NCBI GenBank assembly: GCA_040389045.1
Contig: JAZKAT010000019.1
Location: 1 to 64,000 of the forward strand
DNA length: 64,000 bases
Source of the DNA: UBA5158 sp040389045
GTDB lineage: Bacteria > Pseudomonadota > Gammaproteobacteria > DSM-16500
Reading direction: 5' to 3'
Position 1 is the first letter of the stretch. Each line of letters begins with the position of its first letter. The notes under the pieces were generated by a model. It was not told the DNA's origin. It did no database searches and saw only the letters and a list, made by a program, of their open reading frames with translations. Shown piece after piece: positions 34,823-43,793 of this stretch. The position numbers and the translations under genes are program-made.

Positions 34823-34899
34823 ACATCAAAGGACGGCATCGCAACTCCGAAATTTTTAACCAACGGCAATTGTAGCGTTGTATTAGCGTGGCCGCAACG
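34823..34899. repeat. 77-bp direct repeat, right copy (duplicated yajQ promoter and start)
   Basis: The second copy of 31730-31806. On the minus strand it carries the promoter, ribosome site and ATG of yajQ followed by five more yajQ codons, then runs out of homology and stops after 18 codons. Confidence 0.97.
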
Positions 34900-34937
34900 G
34901 CGTCTGTAGTAGCTAGTGGGTAACTTCTGGCAAATGG

Positions 34938-36209
34938 TTAGTAGAATGGCCGCCGAGGTGTATTATAACTTTCGTCGTCTTTGTATTCTTCCTGGGAAGA
35001 ATCTGCTTCTTCGGTAGTCTGAGTATTAGTGGTAGGTTCATTCTCAAACTCGGGGTCGGAACCATCATCTGTGGTATTCATATTTGATCCAAGCTCTTCA
35101 GCTATTGGCGTCATTGGTCCTGAATCATTCTGTGAGTTAGTATCAGTCGAAGGATCAGTAATTAACATGGATAACTTGCGCGGAGCGGGATTCCTATTTA
35201 AAAAACTGCTAATTACCTTAGAAGAATTAGTATTGGATCGTCTATGGGGATTTGACTGAATGTTCACTTGATCACTGACACTATAATCTTTGTCTAATCG
35301 TTGATGGTTTAGGAAAATCCATGAAATAGATTTTTCCGGCGTTAGCAGTAAGCTCCGAGTAACTTTAAAAGCTTCCGTAGAAACGACAGGAGAAAGAATT
35401 GAAGTATAGCCATTTGCAACTAATCCGTAGGATAATAATGTGCATTCTTCAATTAAATATCTAACACAGCAGAAATGAGCAACCTTCAGCCAGGCATCAG
35501 CTGTTAGTTGGCTTAGCACATCACTTCTTAAGTGGGTTATCCTGCTCACTTCTCGCAGGATCTGACTTCTTTGGGAATTTACTAAGGCGATGGCAGTATT
35601 GTCATATGCTGTCCGTAACGCGCTGCCTTCTCTGGTATATTCTTCGCTAACACGATTAATACATTCTTGATAACTGTTTGGTGAAGGCATAACTACTATT
35701 TCATCATAGGAAATGAAACTGGCTTTAAACGTCTCAAAATCAAATTCCCGCGTTTTATTATCAATATATTCTTGTTCTATCAATTTTGCATGAGTATGAA
35801 GTCTTGTGGGCAGCCATGCAGCTAACATTTCTAAATTAAGGGGCAAGGAGGGAATATCTTTCAACAACTCAACCATCTGTTGATCGTTTAACGCAGCAGT
35901 AAAATTCCAGAAAAAATATCTCTGTAAAGAACCTACCACCAATATAACTACATTTTTAAATTTTGATTTTGTTGGGCTTAATTTTTTTTTGTCAATTAAA
36001 CTTATCGTGTTAGGTAATGGCTGGTCATCACCAAGTTTAATGACAAATATAGGCTTTGATAGATGGCGCTCCGCATTATCACCCAGTCCCATTGTTAAAG
36101 AAGTTTTAACAACCCTGGTTGCGTTACCTTCATCCTCGATAACCATGGGCTGCTCTATAGGCTTGGTACTTCCATATGTTAATTTTCTGCTGCTTCGTGG
36201 AAATGCCAT
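34938..36209 (-). CDS. Unknown protein, paralogue of the next gene
   Basis: 423 residues. The central region (about 85-300) is homologous to the 36336-38186 product: GSLQRYFFWNF, LNDQQMVELLKDIP, EQEYI, then VANGYTSILSP and SWIFLNHQR. The C-terminal 120 residues are disordered and Ser/Asn/Thr/Glu-rich. No signal peptide or membrane helix. No known domain is recognised. The N-terminus is basic (FPRSSRKLTYGSTK). Tandem duplication and low-complexity tails suggest a fast-evolving accessory family, possibly effectors; this is inference. Confidence 0.65.
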   Translation of the reverse strand: MAFPRSSRKLTYGSTKPIEQPMVIEDEGNATRVVKTSLTMGLGDNAERHLSKPIFVIKLGDDQPLPNTISLIDKKKLSPTKSKFKNVVILVVGSLQRYFFWNFTAALNDQQMVELLKDIPSLPLNLEMLAAWLPTRLHTHAKLIEQEYIDNKTREFDFETFKASFISYDEIVVMPSPNSYQECINRVSEEYTREGSALRTAYDNTAIALVNSQRSQILREVSRITHLRSDVLSQLTADAWLKVAHFCCVRYLIEECTLLSYGLVANGYTSILSPVVSTEAFKVTRSLLLTPEKSISWIFLNHQRLDKDYSVSDQVNIQSNPHRRSNTNSSKVISSFLNRNPAPRKLSMLITDPSTDTNSQNDSGPMTPIAEELGSNMNTTDDGSDPEFENEPTTNTQTTEEADSSQEEYKDDESYNTPRRPFY

Positions 36210-36335
36210 AGGCTACCTGACAAAAATAGTGGTTAAAGAAAAAGTAATTTATACTTGCTTTAAGTTGTTAAAATTACTGATTCAATGGTAAAAACCGCAT
36301 CCTTGCTTGTTTTAGTAATCCTGCTTTTTTCTTCA

Positions 36336-38186
36336 TTATCCGGCTTTATTACTTCGGGTCGGTTCTCGTTGTTGAGGATCCAAAGGAGTTAAAAGATCAC
36401 TACCCTTAGCTGGAACCGCAGTAGTAGCTGAATCTTCTGATGAAAACATTGAAAACCCATGCTTCCTGTAGCGTAAAGCATTGTCCGACACAGATTGGTG
36501 CACTGGAAGAGCGAATCTTTCAGTCGTGTTACTCCGAGATCCATTGATTGAGCTTAATTGAGGAGAACTTGTCAGGGTAATACTTCCCGCTGTTTGGGGA
36601 GAATGAGTAAAGGAGAACCCTGAGCCTAATTCAGACTCACTATCACTGATTGTGAATCCGTTTAAATAGTACCTTGATCCTGATTCACTTTCACTATCAC
36701 TATGGTGTATGGATGCATTGGTTGACGCAGTATGAAGATCCAATGTTACATCGTAATCCTCGTGAAAAGTTGCCACTTTTAACCCTGATATCCTACGAAC
36801 ACTTATGCTGGTAGGAGATGCCGCTGGTGTTTCTCCGTACGTGCTTGGCTCGTCTCCAGATAAGCTTAGGCGGCTTTTATTGTCACCGGAGGTGGTTAGA
36901 TAGGCTAGTTTAGACCTTTTATGTTCTAAGTCCGGTTTGTAATCTTCAAAATCGTCTGAATAATTAGATGAGGGTGAAGTTGATACGCCGTGGTGGCTTA
37001 AATCATCCGCACTAACTGAATTTGTTATAGGGTGGCTTAGCATCGGTAATGGCTGGCTGGCCGGGCTGCTGGTCTTCGCTTTAACGGAAACTGGCCCCAA
37101 ACTATCTACAGTAATTGCTATCCCTGATTGTGATCTGCTCGTCAAGAGAGAACTAATGGCTGCAGAAGACGAAGGACTGGTACCGGTACTGATCTTCGTA
37201 CTCAAACCGCATACGATACCATTATTACTCTCTTTTTGGTGATGAACATTCATCCAGCCAACAGCTTTAGATTTATAAAATTCCCGAACCGCTACTATAG
37301 CTTCGGGCGCTGGACCAGGATATAGGGAAGCGGTATATCCATTATCAGCCATCATAGGGCCTAATACTGGAGCTTCCTCGAATAAATAATTGAGGCTGCA
37401 GATTGACGCAACTTCATTTAATTGGGCGTCGGTAAAATGACTTAGATTTGAATTTGCTGCTTTGATTCGTTGGCCTTGCACTAGAATCGTGCCAGCTTGG
37501 CTTTTCAATAAACGATCTCTGGTTTTTCTAAAATTATCAGCAAACTTTTTATCTGTTGAATATTGTTGCCTCAACTCGGCAGCATAAGTTTGTTGTAGGT
37601 TATGCAAAGCTGCATTGTCACTTTTATCCATTGTGCCATAGGGTATCGACACCATACTTTCCCATGGAATAAATTTTATATGAAACTTTCCTGGAAGATT
37701 GCTTAGATAGGTCATGGCATTAGTAGAAATGTAATCCTGCTCTGCTTGTTTTGCGAGGGGATAAAACGTCTGAGCTAAGGTCAAAGCCAACTCTTCCACC
37801 GTTAAGTTAGCGGGGATATCCTTCAACAGTTCTTTCAATTCATTTTTATTTAAATCTCGACAAAAATTCCAATAATCCCACCGGTGTAACGAACCACCGA
37901 GTAAAACATCAAATTCTTGAATCATATCTTGGTGTTCACGTATTAAATCAATCGTGGACTTTAAATATTCCCCTTCATGACGATTAATACCAACGCTTAC
38001 TATCAAAACCGCTTTTTTCAATAGTTTCGCTGCTTTTTCTGGTTGGAAATCTTTAAAATGAGCTCGCGTGGGAGAAGGGGTTACTTTTAACAAAGCACCA
38101 TTATTATTTTTAGTTGTGGCAGCCGTATCCGGTGTACCTGCAACATTTTCTTTTGCTTTAGCTCTCGTCGTTCGTGTGCTGACCAT
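36336..38186 (-). CDS. Unknown protein with long disordered C-terminus, paralogue of the previous gene
   Basis: 616 residues. Basic N-terminus (STRTTRAKAK), then the shared domain at about 50-310: GGSLHRWDYWNF, LNKNELKELLKDIP, EQDYI, MADNGYTASLYP, VGWMNVHHQK. Residues 320-616 are Ser/Thr/Asp-rich with repeated short units (SDSESESGSRYYLNGFTIS followed by SDSESELGSGFSF). No signal peptide. Function unknown. 38187-38444 between this gene and the kinase is AT-rich and presumably holds divergent promoters. Confidence 0.65.
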   Translation of the reverse strand: MVSTRTTRAKAKENVAGTPDTAATTKNNNGALLKVTPSPTRAHFKDFQPEKAAKLLKKAVLIVSVGINRHEGEYLKSTIDLIREHQDMIQEFDVLLGGSLHRWDYWNFCRDLNKNELKELLKDIPANLTVEELALTLAQTFYPLAKQAEQDYISTNAMTYLSNLPGKFHIKFIPWESMVSIPYGTMDKSDNAALHNLQQTYAAELRQQYSTDKKFADNFRKTRDRLLKSQAGTILVQGQRIKAANSNLSHFTDAQLNEVASICSLNYLFEEAPVLGPMMADNGYTASLYPGPAPEAIVAVREFYKSKAVGWMNVHHQKESNNGIVCGLSTKISTGTSPSSSAAISSLLTSRSQSGIAITVDSLGPVSVKAKTSSPASQPLPMLSHPITNSVSADDLSHHGVSTSPSSNYSDDFEDYKPDLEHKRSKLAYLTTSGDNKSRLSLSGDEPSTYGETPAASPTSISVRRISGLKVATFHEDYDVTLDLHTASTNASIHHSDSESESGSRYYLNGFTISDSESELGSGFSFTHSPQTAGSITLTSSPQLSSINGSRSNTTERFALPVHQSVSDNALRYRKHGFSMFSSEDSATTAVPAKGSDLLTPLDPQQREPTRSNKAG

Positions 38187-38444
38187 AGATACCTGACCAA
38201 ATTAATAGGTTAGAGTTAAATAAGAATATTATAAAAAGCAGGGTATGCTTTAAGTAGCTAATTCTAAATAGAAAACCACATTAGTCGCAGGTTTAAGGAT
38301 AAACTTTTGCGTGTTAATTCAATTAGCTAGTACTATTTAAATTATATTTATTATTTTTAATACTTATAAAAAAACTTGGATTATACTATTCTATCGCTTC
38401 TTTAAAGTCAATCATATGTTCGTTGTGCTTTTTGAGAACAACTT

Positions 38445-39596
38445 ATGGCAACTAAAAATGTTAAACCACCTCCTGTTCAGGAGTTACAAAACCAAATCGA
38501 ACAGCTGGAAAAGATTATATCTTTAATGCCCGGTCACGTGTATTGGTTAGACACCAATAATGTATATCAAGGCTGTAACGACCTGCAAGCGCAAACCGCA
38601 CAACTAGCTTCGCCAAAGGATATTATCGGCAAAACGAATTACGATTTTATCTGGAAAGATTCCGCGGAAGAAGTAAATGCTATTAATCAAGAAGTTATGA
38701 AAAGCGGTAAACCCAGGATAATCGAGGAAACCGCTAAGACTCCGCAAGGTTTCGCGATTTTTTTATCTGAAAAAGTACCCTTATTCAATTCACGAAATGA
38801 AGTCATCGGATTACTGGGGATTTCTTTCGATATCACCGAGCGAAAACGCACTGAGCACGCTTTAAAAATAGCCAAGGAAAAAGCGGAGATAGCTAACCAG
38901 GTTAAAACGGAATTTATCCGTAATATGGAGCATGATATTCGCACTCCGATCAGCGGCATTCTGGGGGTGTCGAGTTATCTTAAACTTCATCAAAAACTCC
39001 CCCAGCACCGTGAATTACTGGGTGATATTGAAAGTGCCTCTAGTGAATTATTGGATTATTTAAATAATATTCTGGAATTTTCTCAACTTACCAAAGATAC
39101 GCTGCCCGTTATCTTAAAAGAATTGTCTTTGCGGGAGATTGTCGATAGTATTTTTAAAATTGAATTGCCAGCAGCCAAATATAAGAAACTTAAACTTACC
39201 GCAAAATTCGCAATAAACTTGCCTCAAATTTTAATTGGCGATACATTTAGAATATATCGGATTTTGTTAAACCTGGTTAGCAATGCGATTAAATTTACTA
39301 ATAAAGGCGGAATTACCTTACAAGCAAATTTAATTTCCAAACAAGATAAAAATGTTACTTTACAGATAGTTATTATGGATACCGGCATCGGCATTCCGCA
39401 AAATCAGCAAGTTAAGATTTTTGATAAATTCACCCGTTGTTTACCTTCAAACAAAGGCACTTACAAAGGAACTGGCGTAGGGCTTTGGGTTGTGAAACAA
39501 TTCGTTACTGATTTAAATGGAAGTATTGAGCTGGAAAGTAACTTGGGTCAGGGTTCTGTTTTCACTGTTACTTTACCTATGCAATTACCTAACTAG
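38445..39596 (+). CDS. PAS-domain sensor histidine kinase
   Basis: 383 residues, soluble. PAS domain at about 18-133 with PAC end ISFDITERKRTE; coiled linker; HisKA with H163 in MEHDIRTP; HATPase with N box NLVSNAIKF, G1 DTGIGIP and G2 GTGVGLWVV. The PAS region should sense a cytoplasmic or redox signal; the ligand is unknown. The response-regulator gene starts 12 bases downstream, so the two form a cognate pair. Confidence 0.9.
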   Translation: MATKNVKPPPVQELQNQIEQLEKIISLMPGHVYWLDTNNVYQGCNDLQAQTAQLASPKDIIGKTNYDFIWKDSAEEVNAINQEVMKSGKPRIIEETAKTPQGFAIFLSEKVPLFNSRNEVIGLLGISFDITERKRTEHALKIAKEKAEIANQVKTEFIRNMEHDIRTPISGILGVSSYLKLHQKLPQHRELLGDIESASSELLDYLNNILEFSQLTKDTLPVILKELSLREIVDSIFKIELPAAKYKKLKLTAKFAINLPQILIGDTFRIYRILLNLVSNAIKFTNKGGITLQANLISKQDKNVTLQIVIMDTGIGIPQNQQVKIFDKFTRCLPSNKGTYKGTGVGLWVVKQFVTDLNGSIELESNLGQGSVFTVTLPMQLPN

Positions 39597-39608
39597 GAAA
39601 GCGATGGT

Positions 39609-39989
39609 ATGATGCACAAAAAAGAAAAGACAGCGGTTTTATTTGTTGAAGATAATAAACTGGCCCAAAAAATTGGGATTATTATTCTGGAGCAATGCAA
39701 TTGTGAGGTGGATGCGGTAGCAACCGGCGAACTGGCACTGCAATACGCCCGCAAAAAATCTTATCAGCTTATTTTTATGGATATAGGCTTGCCGGACATG
39801 GATGGCCTGGAAGTCATTCAGCAAATCAAAAAAATTAAATTAAATAAGCATGTACCTATCATCGCGTTAACCGCCCATTCCGATAAAGAATATATCGCGC
39901 AATCTTATGAAGTAGGCGCTTCGGAATTTCTGGTAAAACCGTTAAGTGATCAGATCGCGAAGAACCTGATTGAGAAATATTTAGAATAG
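39609..39989 (+). CDS. Single-domain response regulator
   Basis: 126 residues, receiver domain only: acidic E15/D16, phospho-acceptor D58 in IFMDIGLPDMDG, T88 and K110 (FLVKP). No output domain, so it probably acts as a phosphorelay intermediate or by protein contact, like the detached receiver of a hybrid kinase. Cotranscribed with the PAS kinase. Confidence 0.9.
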   Translation: MMHKKEKTAVLFVEDNKLAQKIGIIILEQCNCEVDAVATGELALQYARKKSYQLIFMDIGLPDMDGLEVIQQIKKIKLNKHVPIIALTAHSDKEYIAQSYEVGASEFLVKPLSDQIAKNLIEKYLE

Positions 39990-40019
39990 CGTTCCGCCCT
40001 ATTTCGCATTACCTGAACT

Positions 40020-40481
40020 TTAAATCTGGCTGAGTACGGAAATTAATTCAAACGCAGCATCCACTGATTGACGGCCTACGTGACCTCTTTTACCGCCAGT
40101 ACGGTCGTGTGCTTGCTCAATATTGTTTGTCGTTAATACGCCAAAAATCACTGGGATATCTTCCGCCAACCCAACATGCAGGCAGCCCTGGCTGACTTGC
40201 TGGCAGACATAATCAAAATGCTTGGTTTCGCCAAAAATGACTGCGCCTAAACTAATGATGGCGGTGAATTTTTGGGTGCGCGCCAGGCGTTGTGCCGTCA
40301 GGGGAATTTCAATCGCCCCCGGCACCCAGACAGTTGTCAGGTTTTCTTTAGGAAAGCCAAGTTCATCTAATCTTTCATTCGCACCATCAAGCAACTTTTG
40401 GGTAATTTCACTGTGAAAACGGCTGATGACAATCGCTAAATTAAAATCTACCGCGAGTTTTTGCATGTTTAAAACGGGCAT
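40020..40481 (-). CDS. ribH: 6,7-dimethyl-8-ribityllumazine synthase
   Basis: 153 residues. Condenses 5-amino-6-ribitylamino-uracil with dihydroxybutanone phosphate, the penultimate step of riboflavin synthesis. Family motifs: SRFHSEIT, VPGAIEIPL, GAVIFGETKHFDYV, GVLTTNNIEQA. Forms 60-mers or pentamers. It follows ribD by 8 bases. Confidence 0.95.
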   Translation of the reverse strand: MPVLNMQKLAVDFNLAIVISRFHSEITQKLLDGANERLDELGFPKENLTTVWVPGAIEIPLTAQRLARTQKFTAIISLGAVIFGETKHFDYVCQQVSQGCLHVGLAEDIPVIFGVLTTNNIEQAHDRTGGKRGHVGRQSVDAAFELISVLSQI

Positions 40482-40489
40482 GGCATTCC

Positions 40490-41587
40490 TTAATCTAAAT
40501 TAATTTCACACATGACATCTTTACCGAATTGCAACCAGCGTAAATTGCTGGACTGCAATGAATCCAAGGTAAAACTATCTTCAAAAGCCGACGTGCCATC
40601 GCCTATCCAGGTGGTGCCAATATAAATAATAGCGCGTTGCAGCAGGCGCTCGGTTGAAAATGCAGCAAAACATTTGCCGCCCGCTTCTATCCATAAGTCA
40701 TGCGTACCATCTTCGCCAATGCGTTGAATGACCTGGTCTAGCGCTAAGCCTTTTGAGGTATGTGCCACTGCGATACAACGCGCCCCTGCCGCAGTTAATG
40801 CAGCCAGACGGGATGGGTCGGCCTGTTCTTTATGAAATATAGTAACGGATTTAGCCGTATTAAAAACTTTAGCGGTGGCAGGCATACGCAATTCACTGTC
40901 TAAAACATACAGCGGTTTTTTGAAAATCTGGCCATTGCTGCGCACATTCAATTGTGGATCATCGTGAATGATGGTGGTTGCCGTCGTTAAAATGGCATCG
41001 CTTTTTTTACGGGAATAATGCGTGAGTTCATTGAGCGGGTCACCGGTAATTTTAACCGGTACATTATTTTTGCCGGCAATTTTACCGTCCAGGCTTAAGG
41101 CGATTTTGGCGGTGATAAAAGGTTTTTTGGTGAGGTGCCAGTGCTGATAGCTGGCGTAAAAATTATTGATCTCAGGTAAATGAATATGTTCACAGGTAAT
41201 GCCTGCTGCTGTCACTATGGCTTCGCCTTTGCCGGCCACGCTAGGATTAGAATCACGGAAACCATAGACTACGCGGCTGAGGCCGGCTTTTTTGATGGCT
41301 TCGGTGCAAGGTGGGGTGCGGCCAAAGTTGCAACAGGGTTCTAACGTTATATAGATAGTCGCGCCGCGGGCGCCACCTTCGGGTAATTTGCGCAGGGCGT
41401 CAACTTCGGCGTGGGCTTGGCCGGGGCCGGTGTGATAGCCAGCCGCTACTACTAAGCCAGCGCGAACAATAACGGCGCCTACGGATGGGTTTGGCGCGCA
41501 AAAGCCACGGTGAATTTTGGCTAGCTCCAGCGCTTTGCGAAGGTAAATTACATCGGACTGTTCAGATACGTCAAATTTCTCTTGCAT
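40490..41587 (-). CDS. ribD: Bifunctional pyrimidine deaminase/reductase RibD
   Basis: 365 residues. The N-terminal zinc deaminase domain has HAEVDAL and PCCNFGRTPPC ligands; the C-terminal reductase domain (from about 150, KPFITAKIALSLDGKIA) binds NADPH. Catalyses the second and third steps of riboflavin synthesis. ribB/ribA and ribE are not in this window. Confidence 0.95.
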   Translation of the reverse strand: MQEKFDVSEQSDVIYLRKALELAKIHRGFCAPNPSVGAVIVRAGLVVAAGYHTGPGQAHAEVDALRKLPEGGARGATIYITLEPCCNFGRTPPCTEAIKKAGLSRVVYGFRDSNPSVAGKGEAIVTAAGITCEHIHLPEINNFYASYQHWHLTKKPFITAKIALSLDGKIAGKNNVPVKITGDPLNELTHYSRKKSDAILTTATTIIHDDPQLNVRSNGQIFKKPLYVLDSELRMPATAKVFNTAKSVTIFHKEQADPSRLAALTAAGARCIAVAHTSKGLALDQVIQRIGEDGTHDLWIEAGGKCFAAFSTERLLQRAIIYIGTTWIGDGTSAFEDSFTLDSLQSSNLRWLQFGKDVMCEINLD

Positions 41588-41678
41588 GGTTGAGACTCTG
41601 ACTGGAGTTCGCAGGATGGATTTGGAACTTATAACGCCCGCGAAACTTTGATTTAAGAGCTTCGCGGGGCTAGGTCTC

Positions 41679-41704
41679 CCCGTATGTCGTTGCGCTCATA
41701 CGGG
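41679..41704. repeat. CCCGTATG...CATACGGG hairpin repeat
   Basis: Perfect 8-base arms at 41679-41686 and 41697-41704. Same family as 20755-20780. It lies in the 137-base spacer between rplQ and ribD and may form the 3' end of the ribosomal transcript. Confidence 0.75.
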
Positions 41705-41724
41705 TAGGACATTTTGAGCCACTA

Positions 41725-42099
41725 TCAGGCGGCGGCGTTGGTTTCGCGGTCGACTAGTTCAACTACAGCCATGGGGGCGCAATCGCCTTTGCGGTTGCCG
41801 CATTTTAATACGCGCAGGTAACCACCTGGGCGGGAGTTAAAATGGGGACCAATTTCATTAAAGAGTTTTGTTACCATGTCACGGTCACGCAAACGCGCGA
41901 AAGCAAGACGACGGTGATGCACGCTGTCAACTTTAGCCATCGTGATCATGGGTTCAATATACCCACGCAATTCTTTTGCTTTGGCAACTGTAGTGGTAAT
42001 CAACTCGTGTCTCAGCAATGAGACCATCATGTTTTTGAACATCGCTTTACGATGGCTGCTGTTACGTCCAAAATATCTGCCGCTTTTACGATGACGCAT
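41725..42099 (-). CDS. rplQ: 50S ribosomal protein L17
   Basis: 124 residues. Starts MRHRKSGRYFGRNSSHRKAM, as usual. L17 lines the polypeptide exit tunnel rim. Last gene of the alpha operon, with rpoA upstream. Confidence 0.97.
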   Translation of the reverse strand: MRHRKSGRYFGRNSSHRKAMFKNMMVSLLRHELITTTVAKAKELRGYIEPMITMAKVDSVHHRRLAFARLRDRDMVTKLFNEIGPHFNSRPGGYLRVLKCGNRKGDCAPMAVVELVDRETNAAA

Positions 42100-42132
42100 A
42101 ACTATCTCTCCTAAACTTTTGCTCTAAGGCCA

Positions 42133-43134
42133 TTACTCTTTGTCTTTCAATGAAGCGGGTGGCCAATTTTCCAAGCGGGTGCCTAACGCAAGTCCGTGGG
42201 AAGCCAAGACATTCTTGATTTCGGTTAAGGACTTTTTGCCTAAGTTAGGTGTTTTTAACAAATCATTTTCCGTACGCTGGACTAAATCACCAATGTAAAA
42301 AATGCTTTCAGCCTTCAAACAGTTGGCGGAACGCACGGTTAATTCCAAATCGTCCACTGGACGCAAGAAAATGGGATTAATCGCTTGTTGTTCACTGGTT
42401 TCCTTGGTGATAAAGGAAGATTTCAAGTCCACAAACGGTGCCAATTGCTGCTGTAAAATCGTCGCAGAACGGCGGATTGCTTCTTCAGGGTCTAGTGTGC
42501 CATTGGTTTCAAGGTCAATCACTAATTTATCAAGGTCGGTACGTTGTTCAACACGCGCATTTTCAACGCTGTAAGCAACTCGCAACACTGGACTAAAGCT
42601 GGCATCGATATGCAATGTGCCAATACCGCTTTTTTCTTCGCCCTGGGCATGCGCATTGGTTTCACGAGTGGAAGCGGTTTGATAACCACGGCCCAGTGAT
42701 ACACGCAATGACATGTTTAAAGAGCCGGCTTCATTGAGGTGCGCAATAACATATTCAGGATTCACGATTTCAACGTCGTGTTCTGATTCGATGTCACCGG
42801 CAGTCACAATACCCGCGCCTTTTTTGTTAATACGCAAAGTCACTTCTTCGCGACCATGTAACTTAATGGCGATATTTTTCAAGTTCAGAAGAATTTCAAT
42901 GACATCTTCCTGCACGCCAGCAATAGAGCTGTACTCGTGCAACACGCCATCAATCTTTACTTCTGTAATGGCAGCGCCTGGCATAGAAGACAATAAAATT
43001 CTACGCAGCGTCGTACCTAAGGTATGACCAAAGCCGCGTTCCAACGGTTCCAGTGTCACCTTTGCATGGAAAGGTGATACGGTTTCTACCGCGATTTCGC
43101 GTGGTGTTAAAAAATCATATGGATTATTTTGCAT
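42133..43134 (-). CDS. rpoA: RNA polymerase alpha subunit
   Basis: 333 residues from ATG at 43134 (MQNNPYDFLTPREIAVE) with GAGGG 4 bases upstream; a longer in-frame form would start inside rpsD. N-terminal dimerisation domain contains the conserved LERGFGHTLGTTLRRILLSS. The C-terminal domain (from about 250) binds UP elements and activators. Usual place between rpsD and rplQ. Confidence 0.97.
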   Translation of the reverse strand: MQNNPYDFLTPREIAVETVSPFHAKVTLEPLERGFGHTLGTTLRRILLSSMPGAAITEVKIDGVLHEYSSIAGVQEDVIEILLNLKNIAIKLHGREEVTLRINKKGAGIVTAGDIESEHDVEIVNPEYVIAHLNEAGSLNMSLRVSLGRGYQTASTRETNAHAQGEEKSGIGTLHIDASFSPVLRVAYSVENARVEQRTDLDKLVIDLETNGTLDPEEAIRRSATILQQQLAPFVDLKSSFITKETSEQQAINPIFLRPVDDLELTVRSANCLKAESIFYIGDLVQRTENDLLKTPNLGKKSLTEIKNVLASHGLALGTRLENWPPASLKDKE

Positions 43135-43159
43135 GAGACCCTCATAAGCTCCAAAATGA

Positions 43160-43780
43160 TTACTTGGAATAAAGCTCAACAATCAGCTTTTCTACGATAT
43201 CAGAAGGTAGATCCGCGCGATCCGGGCACTGTTTAAATGTGCCTTTCAATTCGCTAGAATCAACTTCCACCCAGCCGCAAGCCGCTCTTGACTGTGCTAA
43301 TGCCAAAGCGCTTTGTACACGTAACTGCTTCTTTTTGCTTTCCTTCACGCCGATAGTATCGCCTGGCGTTACTTGATAGGACGGCACGTTAACCAATTTA
43401 TCATTCACGACGATAGCGCAGTGACTGACAAGTTGTCTGGCTTCCGCACGGGTAGCACCAAACCCCATACGATAAACAATATTATCCAATCTGGATTCTA
43501 ACAACCGCAGTAAATTTTCACCGGTTGAACCTTTCAAACGGGCGGCTTTTTTAAAGTAGTTACGGAATTGACGTTCCATAATGCCGTAGATGCGGCGAAC
43601 TTTTTGTTTTTCACGCAACTGCACACCATACTCGGTTTCACGGCCACGACGACTGCCATGTACACCCGGTGGGGTATCTAATTTGCATTTTGAATCTAAC
43701 GCGCGGACGCCACTCAACAACGACAGATCAGTACCTTCACGTCGTGCGAGTTTGCATCTTGGTCCTAAATATCTAGCCAC
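43160..43780 (-). CDS. rpsD: 30S ribosomal protein S4
   Basis: 206 residues with the S4 RNA-binding domain (RLDNIVYRMGFGATRAEARQLV). Primary 16S binder that nucleates 30S assembly; in E. coli it also represses the alpha operon. Confidence 0.97.
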   Translation of the reverse strand: MARYLGPRCKLARREGTDLSLLSGVRALDSKCKLDTPPGVHGSRRGRETEYGVQLREKQKVRRIYGIMERQFRNYFKKAARLKGSTGENLLRLLESRLDNIVYRMGFGATRAEARQLVSHCAIVVNDKLVNVPSYQVTPGDTIGVKESKKKQLRVQSALALAQSRAACGWVEVDSSELKGTFKQCPDRADLPSDIVEKLIVELYSK

Positions 43781-43793
43781 ACATTCCCCCTAC

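Noticed and set aside
43135..43182. Longer rpoA N-terminus
   Set aside because: It would begin inside rpsD, and the shorter start has a ribosome site and matches known alpha subunits. The same reasoning shortened rpsH, rplO, rplB, minC and yajQ.
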